Shown here piece by piece: positions 54,421 to 64,000 of a stretch of 64,000 nucleotides of DNA (position 1 is the stretch's first letter; each line of letters starts with the position of its first letter). The notes beneath the pieces are model-generated. The model was not told the origin of the DNA and made no database searches. It saw only the letters and a program-made list of their open reading frames with translations. The stretch is from Epiperipatus broadwayi. Lineage: Eukaryota; Onychophora; Udeonychophora; Euonychophora; Peripatidae. The translations under genes and the position numbers were made by a program. The stretch spans positions 1 through 64,000 of the forward strand of contig JAQFVV010006708.1 in assembly GCA_028023455.1 (NCBI GenBank). The letters run 5' to 3'.

Positions 54421-55440
54421 TCAGACATGTTACTGACAGGACATCTCTTGACAACAACTTTATCTTGGTTCCTCTTTGTTCAGGATTTTGCAGGTCATCT
54501 CCCATTTTAATCATTTGGATTTTTGGCTCATCGGATCTTCATGTCATTTCCAGAAGTTCCTGGGTCAAGTTCCCATAATCAACAGAGATCAGGAATCAGG
54601 CCACCTCCTTGATGTTGGTGATTCAGCTTCCCAACATCATTCTCTGCAACCATGCTGGCATATTATATGTGATGATCTAGATAATATGGGAATCTGAATA
54701 TAAAAAGGCCAGGAATGATCAAAATCTAGCCCACCTGATGCAAAAAACTGCATATGGATTTCTTTGTGATTTATCTTGTATTTTTTTATGGTTAGCATGT
54801 GCAGAATACCCTCTTGTCATTTATCATTACAGTAACATGGTAATAGGGATGAGTTTTATTCTCCAAATATCATGTGTTTTCTTTGTAATGAGTGCCATCA
54901 ATTTTTTGCAGTGGCTTTTAAATAGTGACTCACAATGGCTACTTGTTCATCATGGCTAGCTCAGTGGAAAAAACGTAAATGCACTTGAGGATTTCTCTCA
55001 GGGTCACCATAGAAAACTTGTACCTGAACAAAATGTGCTGTGTCCCTTGGTGACTAAATAGCATGGGTTCTGGGTGATCTTGGAGGTCATAGATTCTCTG
55101 AATTTTGTCTCTGGTTGTGAATTTATCTTTTGTTTTCCTTCATCCTCCTATATGATAACTCTTGGGTTGGTTCTGAACTCCTATATACTTGCTTATAGTC
55201 TGATGTAGCCTCTTTTCTGCCACTAAGCATGGGCTCCAGTGTAAGTGTTATTTGCTCAAATTCCCTTCTTAAACTCTCTACTGTTTTTTCAACTCTCTTC
55301 TCATCTTTCTCTTGGAATCTTGTGGGTCTTCATTCTGCCTTTTGTTAAATTCTACTTTTAATTCTTCAGTCATCCTTCATATAAACTGTGTATCATCATG
55401 ATTATAATTTTGGTTTGCCTCTGATACCTTTCATTTGAGG
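54421..55440 (-). pseudogene. Degenerate gag of Gy3
   Basis: Position (upstream of protease) and composition suggest Gag. Minus-strand stretches include a Lys/Arg/Glu-rich coiled coil (RVEKTVESLRREFEQITL, near 55,320-55,260) and an open stretch at about 55,130-54,960. Frames are broken repeatedly. Similarity to the Gag of Gy1 is not visible by eye, so the call is positional. Confidence 0.45.
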
Positions 55441-56339
55441 TCATATTATAACTTTTCTGGATTCTTAACAATAATCTCTGGGCTTGTGATACTCAATGGA
55501 TTTATTTCTATTGGCACCTTTTGGTCATACTTTATGTTGTCATTTACACTGCTCAGCTTTATATGGCCTTCCTTCTGTATTTCATATTTCTCTGTCTTGA
55601 TGATCCATTTTGCTTATTTTCCTTTCCAAGCTATGTGTACTTTTAGATTTTTAGTTATAACTTAAGTGAATAAAAGAATATTGGTTTCTTTTCTTTCCTT
55701 GTATTATATTTTTAATTACAGGAAAGAAATCCCTTCCTTTTTCTTCAATCATTTTCTGCCCCATAATTCTGTTTGCTTAGCCAAAGCTTTTCTCTACCTG
55801 CCCTGCTTCCTTTCACTATGCTACTTAACCCCAATTGTTGCTTATATACACATAATTTACTATAGCCCAATCTGCCCACTGTTTATATTGTCAATTACTA
55901 AAAACTAATTTAATTTATAAAATACAAAAAAAAATCAAAGTATTCTTTTACCTGAATTTTTCTACCTTTCCTTCTTATCTTGGTTGTTTTTTGTACCTAC
56001 AAATACACTTATAATTTCTTTCTTAATTAGTTGTATTGATAGGATATGACATAATAAATGTTTTTCTATACTCCCATTTATCCAGGTTTGAATGCTATAT
56101 TTATATGAATCGTGACTCAAAATTTTTTGTCAAAAACCTGTTGGCAAAATTTGTATTAAGCATGCCAGCCAACAGTATGACAAACAGTTTACAAAATATA
56201 TTTGCATAAAAAATATGAACATCTGAAATTTTTAAGTTAATATGTCTACAAGAGAGTTATGTAGGTTACATATAACAAAATACATTTATTACAATAAAAA
56301 ATACTATCATCATTCACACATGTGAGTATTATATTTTGA
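55441..56339 (-). other. Gy3 untranslated leader
   Basis: No gene recognised. It is pyrimidine-rich on the plus strand up to about 55,870, then AT-rich. Two 76-80-codon plus-strand frames here (55,435-55,665 and 55,666-55,908) are antisense and hydrophobic by composition. Confidence 0.35.
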
Positions 56340-56527
56340 AAGCCCTCATTGCAGTGAGCCCAGGGGAAAAACTATCATCACTCAGATATTTGGATTACAC
56401 ATACATCAAAGCCCTATAAAGTGCACCAAGCCAGGGGAAAAATATATAACTATCGCCACTCAATTATGTGCATTTATAACATCGATGGTTCATGTTGCAG
56501 TGCCAAGCCTGGAAAAAATATATACTC
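56340..56527 (-). repeat. Gy3 leader with three primer-binding-site-like units
   Basis: On the minus strand a unit of about 70-77 bases is repeated three times: TTGGCACTGCAACATG, then TTGGTGCACTTTATAGGGCT, then CTCACTGCAATGAGGGCTTT. Each is followed by a TGA(G/A)TG-(A/G)-(T/C)GATAGT phrase. Two units are separated from the next by a TTTTTCCCCTGG phrase. The first unit lies just inside the LTR end at 56,528, where the primer-binding site should be. Confidence 0.6.
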
Positions 56528-56893
56528 TGTACTGATCAAATTTGTATGTTCATCCCACAAGATCTAAAATTTGAGCAAAGGTACCTCAAACCCAATCATG
56601 CCCAAGATACAGATCAGGAGCAATCATTGATTCTAACCTATGTTCCCATTTTCCAAATATATTAGTCTATGAACAACATTCCTGATGATACAACAGAATT
56701 TATTCAATTCCAGTCCCAGAGACACAGCAGAGAAGCATGATAAGTTAAGATTATTGATGATAGAGCTAACATGTATGAGTGTGACCTCAGGTAATTCAGG
56801 GCAATAAAATATCAAATACAAAATATTATACTTAACTAAAAGTAAGATAATGCACAAATAATAATGAACTAAACAACTGGATTACATATATAT
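56528..56893 (-). mobile_element. 5' LTR fragment of Gy3
   Basis: Direct repeat of 25,628-25,985 with the same TGTACTG start. Similarity stops at the CAACTGGAT sequence near 56,880, where a TATAT stretch and the family-B LTR begin. The rest of the LTR is not found to the right, so it was truncated there. Confidence 0.65.
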
Positions 56894-58163
56894 TGTACAT
56901 TTTGAATGAATCAAGTAGATTCACTGAGTCAATTTTAAAAATATTTTAAAATAAGGATACATTTTAATTAGTAAGACTATGGAATAATGTTGGTAATATT
57001 TTAAAATGCTTTGTTAAAGTAAAGTGAGAGTAGTAAATACATAAAAACTGTATTAATATGTTAAAACAATAAAGTAAAGCTAAACATTATAATTTTTGTA
57101 TGGTTTGGAAAACTGGCCATAGTAAAATAATGAGCTAAAAACCCTAGTAAATGAGTGCTAAAGGTTAATTTTAAAGTAATGACTTAATCTTAAATAAATT
57201 AGTGTATTTTAAAATAAAAAATTATATTTAATATTTGTGTTATAAATTATGTATTTAAAATATACTGTTTTGTGAGGGACAAATGTGTTTATATTAATAG
57301 TATCAAAATTATTATTCTACATTCTATTATTATATTACTATTTAGTTAATGTAATTTTTTTAGTAATTAAATATTTATTTCTGTTATTATACAGCAATTA
57401 AAAATTGTTACATTGTCTTGGTTTGAAAGTCATGTGACACAAGTACTCATACTTTGTGCTTACAAGTTTTCTAAAGATAGTTTCAAAATTACTTTAGAAT
57501 TGTTCTAAAAATTGAAACATTTGTTTGTCACAAGATAAAAATAACTGTTAAAAATATTTAATTAGGTAGTTTTAAAACAAATATCATTAATAATATTAGA
57601 TTTTTAAAAATAGATACATTAAAAATAAATATTGGATAAATTAATAAAGTATTATTTTTAAAATGTTATTTTAAAATGTTTAATTCATTTAAATAAAAGT
57701 ATAAAATTAATTTAGAATTAAATAATATATTTAATATTTTGTTAATGAGTCATGATTTTTATTTATAATTTTTAATTGTGCAATCTTGACTAATATGTAA
57801 ATTAGATCACAAATTAAAGATTTAGTAGCCAATCAAATTACCATTTTCATTTCATATAAAGGTGTATGCTCTCATGTTTCTGAGTGCTTTTAATAACTTA
57901 TATAGGTGCTTAATAACTAAATAACTCTCTTGATAATTTATTTTTTTAATATCAAAGTATTGCCTAGTTTATTACTTGAAATTACTGTTTTTAAAAAGAG
58001 AGTATTGAAAAGACTATAAATTTACTAAGTCAAAAATCATGCATTGTTAAAGTAAACAATTCCCTGCCAATTGTTCTATTAAAGTTTGAGCCAGCTTCTC
58101 TGTAGCTATGGATTTAATACCAGAAATGAGTATGTATTTCAGAAAATTAAGGATGGAGGTACA
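56894..58163 (+). mobile_element. LTR family B copy, inverted orientation, 1,270 bp
   Basis: It starts TGTACATTTTG after a TATAT stretch and ends GGTACA, matching both ends of the Gy4 LTR (1,289 bp) in reverse. Divergence is considerable but alignment is continuous. No polypurine tract precedes it and no clear primer-binding site follows. Confidence 0.65.
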
Positions 58164-60700
58164 GATACCAAGTAAAAGTATAATTTTAAAAATATTATTG
58201 GAAAAATATATATTATTATTTTAATATTTTGGACATTGTTGAGAAAATTGTACAGAAATATTATTTGAAAATCTAGTATTTTTAATGCATTATATCACAA
58301 GGATTGATAACCGTAGATGAAAAGCAAAAGCTATATGGTAAAAACTTTAACTTTTAATAGTTTAAAAAAAGTACATTTTTAAAAAAAAGTTGCAGTAAAT
58401 ATTTTTTAAAAGAAATATTGTTTTTAAAAGTTTATTTAGAACTTTTCTTGAAAATGATTATAATGAATATTTTTATATGACAAGTTGTCATTTTTAAAAG
58501 GAATAAAGACCCTACTTATTTAATAATGGAAAAACCAATTTTGGAAAAATTTTCATCAGAAAAAAAAATACCTGGATAATTAATAAATAATATTACTCTG
58601 ACAGAAATGACTTTATAAATATCTATATTGAACTAGCAAAAATGCTAATTTTAATGGACTATAATTGTATATTTTCTGGACAAATATGTGTGAGTTCATG
58701 TCGCTGTCATTGATGCATCAAAAAGCCCATGTATGATCCTAGTGAATGGGAAAACTCCGGAGATAATTATTTTATAACTTTTCAAAGTGATATCACATTT
58801 AATAATCATTGTCCTGAAAACTATAGACAATTGACTATACTTTTTATGAACTTTCATCAAAGGAGTAATGATTATTTTTCTAAATAATTTCAGATTCAAA
58901 AGTCAACTTCACTTCATTTCATTTTTAATTTTTTTTATTCGTGAGCAACTATGTCGAGGGAAGGAGACAAAAAATTTTTGTTCTCAAGCATTAAACAGTA
59001 GTTGTCTTACCAACAAACATCGGGGAGCAAGCTTCTATGAAGGACTTCTAATGAAGAAATATTAGAAGAAAGAAAATAAATTTTTTTTAAAATTTACTTT
59101 ATGATGGGTTGGAGTTTTTCATAAATATAGACTTATTTATCTTTTTGCTTACTAATAATAGTATTAAGTTTTTTTTTATTATTAGGCAGGAAAATTACAT
59201 ATAAAAAAATCTATTAATCTAACATAATTATTATTGTAAGGAATATTTAATTCTTTGTAAAGTTTTTTTTTTTAATAAACATTTTTGCTGAGTAAATGTT
59301 ATTATTATTTATTATGTTTCTTTTATGATATATGGACCAGAAAACATCTAAGAGTGACCGACAAGATTTAATGTCACTGTGGGTAAGTTTGTAAAATATA
59401 TTAATTTTTACATGATGTATATTTTATTTTTTTTAGATTGCTTGGAATATTTTATAGTATTACTTTATCATATGAACGTATGAATATGTGTGTGTGCATT
59501 AAATACACATAAAACTTTATTATTATTTTAAAAATACAAGGTAGATTTTTTAAAAAAAGATATGCATACTTTTCTTTTATATTACTACTGTAATATAATT
59601 TACTGATACATCTAATTTTTATATTATTCTTTAGTGGAGGAACCATATTTTTTTAAAATGTTTTAAAATATTGATTTTATATCTGAAAACAAAATCATTT
59701 GTATTTCTATTGCTGAATTTTGAAAGTGAATAAACCTTTTCTTGTTTAGTAGTTTAGATTATTGAAGTCATACGTGAATCTTGTTTATTGTTTAGAGACA
59801 TGTTAGATAATTTTTGTGATGTAGATTGATAAATCTGTTATGAAGTTTTAAAGTGATAGTGACCTTGGGATTATGAAAAAAATCAATGGGATGCTTATAT
59901 GTAGGATTTATGGGGAATAGAAAGTAACTTTTATTATTATCTTAGTAGTTTATGCAGGTAAAGATAACATAGCTCTGTGACTTGTATATATTTTCCATGG
60001 GCAGTGTCTTTCTTAGATTATGTATTTAAAATGTTCAAAGGAGCTGAATAAATAGCCTGGACATTATTTTATAGTGGAGGTCATTAGACATAGAAGTCAT
60101 GCCTCTTCGCATACACTGTTGCCATGTAGATTGTCCCATATTTTTTATAATATTGAGTCTATACTCTAGTTAGTTCTTCATGCATATGCATTGGATCACT
60201 ATCTTAATGTCAAAAGTTATTGCATTGTACAGAACTGTATTTATGAAGGAAAATAATGAATAAATTTGGAATTGTAGAATTGTTATTTTTGAAAGAAGAT
60301 GAGATAGGTTTTTCTTGCTTTAATTTATGTTGAACTCAAATACAAATGATATTGAAAGTAAATGCAAACTATAATAATAAAGAATCATAAATATTTTCAT
60401 ATTTTATTATACTATTTTTAAAAAAATATATAAGAGATAATAAATTATTCACGAAATTTTGAATAATTTTGGTTATTTTGATTATACATGGTAATGCATA
60501 TTTTTGAAGAATAGAACATCCAGAAGAAACAACATAAAATAGTAGGAGTACTTATATTTTGTGAATATTATTTTATGTTTTAAAACACACATAAAACACA
60601 CATAGGGATTTTTATTAGAGTAGTGCCAAGCAAGGTATATAAAAGTATGTCAATCATATTATTTTATTTAAGCCCATTTATTTATTTAACAAACCAAAAT
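58164..60700. repeat. Right arm of the large inverted duplication (non-LTR part)
   Basis: Reverse-complement relative of about 20,650-23,200. Matching segments are found near 58,500, 58,740, 58,865, 60,100, 60,310 and 60,630. AT-rich and without recognised genes. The short frames at 58,696-58,899 and 58,868-59,065 are not kept in the partner arm in any obvious way. Confidence 0.65.
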
Positions 60701-61180
60701 AAATATTTTTGAATAACATCAGCACTGTCATAGTAGAAGTTTGTTTAATTTATTACAAAATCTATGAACGTATATTAAAAATAAATATTACTTCAGTAGT
60801 TTATATTTTATATTTCGTGCATGCTTATGGAAAACATATTTAATACATATCAATTAAAGTATATTATATTAAATTATAAGTGTATTCGTAATTAGTAATA
60901 TTATTATTGTTGTAATAAATGTGCAAAAGTTTATAAGTCGGAGTAAAGGCTTATTTACTTGTTGATTTTTTTTTTATTATAATAAGGAAGTATGCAATTT
61001 ATCTAAATATAACTGTAAATATTGTATATAATTTTTGTTAAAAGTCTATAATAAATTTTGTTAAACTTGTTTTTATAAAATTTTGTGTTGTATTGATTAT
61101 TCACTATTACAAATATATGATCATCAGTTACCAAAAGAAACATAATATTTGCACAGTACAAATATAATTATTTACGGTGT
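60701..61180. other. AT-rich sequence
   Basis: No recognised feature. If the short open stretch at 61,186-61,233 is a terminal exon on the minus strand, this would hold its 3' untranslated region. Confidence 0.4.
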
Positions 61181-61185
61181 TTTTC

Positions 61186-61233
61186 TCACGTACTGGATGA
61201 GCCACCAGGTGATGCTGCAGAACCACCAAGAGC
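61186..61233 (-). other. Possible 3'-terminal exon (16 codons)
   Basis: An AT-rich stretch ending AATTGCAG on the minus strand is followed by 16 codons of balanced composition ending in TGA. They encode a Gly/Ser/Ala-rich tail (ALGGSAASPGGSSST). It stands out sharply from the AT-rich surroundings. I do not recognise the protein, and two other frames are also open, so this is only a candidate. Confidence 0.25.
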
Positions 61234-61264
61234 CTGCAATTGATAATTTTTTTTAATATTCTTT

Positions 61265-61545
61265 AAAATTGCTTAAGCCCCCCACCCCCCGGTGCATGAG
61301 AGACAAATCGGTCAAAATCGCTGAAATTGAAATGTAAAAAAAAAATCGCTAAAAATCACTTAATTTTAGAAATGGTAACCCCCCCCACGGCCTCATGAGA
61401 AATTGGTCAAGATCGCTGAAATTGAAATGTAAAATAAAAATCGATAGAAATTGTAAATTTGAGAAATAGTAGACCCCCTCCACACACACACATGTGAAAT
61501 CTGTCAAAATCGCTGCAATTGAAATGTATAATTGGGGAAAAAACT
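61265..61545. repeat. Three C-tract tandem repeat units
   Basis: Units of about 80-105 bases start near 61,279, 61,380 and 61,473. Each has a run of C, a CATG(A/T)GA phrase, then a GGTCAA-ATCGCTGAAATTGAAATG phrase with small changes, and an A-rich tail with another ATCG. Confidence 0.75.
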
Positions 61546-62290
61546 ATAATAAAAGCCTACAAAATTAAACAAAAACACACTAAATGTCAAAGCGATTTAA
61601 AAAAGAATCACTCTTCAGTTATCTAACTAACAGATAATAATTCAAACCTCGTATTAACCTTTAGTAGAGTATTAGTTTATATCAAAAATTATTGCAAATA
61701 CTCTGTTTAAATCGCTCATATATAAAATCAACAAAACAGAAATAAAATAATCAGAATAGAAAATTGAAATTTAAAACAAAAGTTGATTATAACATCTGAG
61801 GCGAATAATGTTTAGAAACACCCCTCCCCTCCTGCATGAAGGCTTCAATGAAAAATAAGTAAAGTGTAAATTATGAATGCTATTTTTAAAATTCTGTGAA
61901 ATAAATGAGAAATATATATATAATAAAAGCCTACAACATTAAACAAAAACATACTAAATCTGAAAGCGATTTAAAAAATAAAAGTATTTATAAAATGCAA
62001 AAATAACAGCACAAAAAATGGTGGGAAATGTCTTAAAAAAGAATCAGTCTCAGTTATCTAACTAACAGATATAATAATATATCAAACCTTAATAACAGAC
62101 TAATACATATTAAGTAATCAATGTTCCTATTAATCTATAATAGCATCATTCGAGTTTATATTCAGTTAATATGTTACTCTATTACTAGTTTATATCAAAA
62201 TTATTGCAAGTACTCGGATTAAGTCACACATATATAAAATCAACAAAATAGAAATAAAATAACCAGAATAGAAAATACAATTTGAAAGTA
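61546..62290. repeat. Diverged direct duplication
   Basis: The segment 61,546-61,780 recurs, longer and with insertions, at 61,917-62,285. Shared landmarks include AATAAAAGCCTACAA, AAAGCGATTTAAAAAA, CAGTTATCTAACTAACAGAT and the ATATAAAATCAACAAAA phrase. No coding content seen. Confidence 0.7.
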
Positions 62291-62305
62291 ATTAAAATAG
62301 ATTAC

Positions 62306-62397
62306 CAATTTCCCTGGAGAGTGAGTTCATCTTTCAGCAGCTCATTGAATTTTTTCATCCTTGCAAAATGAAACTTGGGCATTCTAGATCGCTCCAT
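62306..62397 (-). other. Possible exon or decayed coding stretch
   Basis: From an ATG at 62,397 the minus strand is open with protein-like composition (MERSRMPKFHFARMKKFNEL, then LKDELTLQGN) and reaches a donor-like TTG|GTAATC at 62,305. It is markedly less AT-rich than its flanks. I do not recognise the protein. Phase 2 at this donor does not suit the Gly/Ser reading of the downstream candidate exon, so they need not belong together. Confidence 0.3.
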
Positions 62398-62699
62398 TAG
62401 TGACAAAATATGGATATATATATATATAATATTTTTCCCTTATATTGATCGCATTTTCTTTCACCTAAAGTTTGTTATTGTTAAAATAACTTACACACAA
62501 TTTTGAAATGTAGATAGAAACTGAGAAAATAGCTAAACATTTCTGGTACTATATGTAGTATAAAGAAATTTCCAGAACTCGGGTCACATGACTGATTGAT
62601 TTTGCAAGTTTTGTCAAAGGAAAATTAATCTCTACGTTTTTAGAAAGTGAAAGTATTTTTTTAAAAAATGGAAAATAATCCTTTTTCTCATTTTAAAGT

Positions 62700-62990
62700 A
62701 TAAATCAATAATATCAACAAATTAAAAATCCTTTTTCTTTAAAAAAACTTTATTTTCTTGTATCAATACTGAACATATATTTATAAGTTGTGAGTGGAGG
62801 GAGTTTGAAAATAGTAAATGTAACAATTTATATAATACAAAACTCCAACGTTTCAACTGTTTTTATCTTCTTACAGTTATTTTTGGAGTTTTATATTATA
62901 GAAGTATGTTCAGTATTGATATAAGAAAATAAAGTTTTTGAAAAGGAGAAGGGTTTTTAATTTGTTGATATTATTGGAGAATATATATAT
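62700..62990. repeat. Short inverted repeat next to the long hairpin
   Basis: The segment 62,708-62,778 is an inverted copy of about 62,907-62,978, which is itself the outer end of the left arm of the long hairpin. A third copy is at about 63,923-63,990. A CAAAACTCCAA / TTGGAGTTTT pair lies in between. Confidence 0.65.
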
Positions 62991-64000
62991 TTTAAAAGAA
63001 AAAGTGATTGTACATTTGCAGTGTTATAATATATGATTATAAATCAAATAATTTATATATATGCATTTTCTCAAAATATTAATCAATCAAGCTTTTTTGG
63101 GGTTTTGGTAGGGCTTCCTCCATTATTACTTTTTATTTGGCTTTGGGATGAAAGGAAGTAAAACGAAAACATTATTGTTCTATTTAGTTTGTGCTTTAAT
63201 GAAGACAAAACTTAACCCTCAGATGTAATACTTTTTATTTATTGTTTGAAATGTGGCATTTCAAAAAGTTCGAATGAAAACTGCTGTACACATTCCATTC
63301 CATAAGTTTTAAAGTTTATACAGCTTTTTATGGACACATACACGCACAACAAATTAGAATTAAAACAACTAATAAACAGACATTTAATCAAGGTCTTAGT
63401 TTAACTTGAATTTGTGTTTTTTTTTATATTTATTATAAATAAACAACATAACCTAAAGAAATCACTAGTCTTTTGCCTTCATTTGTTTGGGTGTCAGTTT
63501 TTGATTAAATGTCTGTTTATTAGTTGTTTTAATTCTAATTTGTTGTGCGCGTGTGTGTCCATAAAAAGCTGTATAAACTTTAAAACTTATGGAATGAAAT
63601 GTGTACAGCAGTTTTCATTCGAACTTTTTGAAATGTCACATTTCAAACAATAAATAAAAAGTATTACATCTTAGGGTTAAGTTTTGTCTTCATTAAATCA
63701 CAAACTAAATAGAACAGTAATGTTTTCATTTTACTTCCTTTCATCCCAAAGCCAAATAAAAAGTAATAATGGAGGAAGCCCTATCTAAAACCCCTAGAAA
63801 GCTTGATTGATCAATATTTTGAGAAAATGCATATATATAAATTATTTAATTTATAATCATATATTTCTAACACTGCTAATGTACAATCACTTTTTCTTTT
63901 AAAATATATATGTTCTCCAATAATATCAACAAATTAAAAATCCTTCTCCTTTTCAAAAACTTTATTTTCTTATATCAATACTGAACATACTTATATAATA
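62892..64000. repeat. Long inverted repeat, 500-base arms, running to the window end
   Basis: The left arm 62,892-63,391 and right arm 63,501-64,000 are inverted copies with a modest number of mismatches, around a 109-base spacer (63,392-63,500). The right arm may extend past the window. The frame at 63,414-63,653 crosses the spacer and has no recognisable product. Confidence 0.85.

Overview
This window is AT-rich eukaryotic DNA made almost entirely of LTR retrotransposons of the Ty3/gypsy type, nested in one another, together with foldback elements, microsatellites and decayed intergenic sequence. No host gene is certain and there is no bacterial feature. The integrase motifs (DFYGPLP, NPQSNP-CER) and the organisation of the elements resemble those of arthropod Ty3/gypsy elements, so an arthropod or related invertebrate is the best guess. 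That is an inference, not something the sequence proves.

Layout. 1-7.2 kb: a decayed plus-strand element (here Gy5) with a putative LTR end near 4,463, a leader made of repeated units and a broken gag-like coiled-coil gene at 5.6-6.9 kb, followed by a small foldback hairpin. 7.25-12.2 kb: AT-rich sequence without recognisable genes. 12.4-18.5 kb: a minus-strand, apparently non-autonomous element (Gy4) with a 1.29-kb LTR, a purine tract, a gene remnant with a 30-residue tandem repeat (core GKAKVKLK), and a doubled primer-binding-site-like leader. 18.5-20.64 kb: a probable solo LTR. 20.65-25.09 kb: one arm of a large diverged inverted duplication whose partner is 56.89-60.7 kb. This arm is interrupted by a foldback element.

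25.6-56.9 kb is a three-level nest, all on the minus strand. The outermost and oldest element, Gy3, has a 3' LTR at 25,628-27,375 plus 51,634-53,343, a broken gag-pol at 53.4-55.4 kb and a 5' LTR fragment at 56,528-56,893. A giant element, Gy2, sits inside that LTR at 27,376-51,633. It has LTRs of about 5.6 kb, each about as long as its 5.8-kb interior, and its gag-pol is heavily mutated. A young, apparently intact element, Gy1 (32,385-39,612), sits inside the Gy2 3' LTR. It has 1.62-kb LTRs differing by two substitutions, a 4-bp AATG target duplication and a single 1,245-codon gag-pol reading frame with all catalytic residues in place. The other Gy2 LTR preserves the matching empty site at about 51,119.

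60.7-64 kb holds C-tract tandem repeats, two short exon-like stretches of uncertain status, and a 500-bp-arm inverted repeat that runs to the end of the window.

Functionally, only Gy1 looks capable of making proteins: Gag, protease, reverse transcriptase, RNase H and integrase from one polyprotein. The other copies are relics. Their leaders share a primer-binding-site region, and in three of them that region appears tandemly multiplied. This and the giant LTRs are the most unusual structures here.
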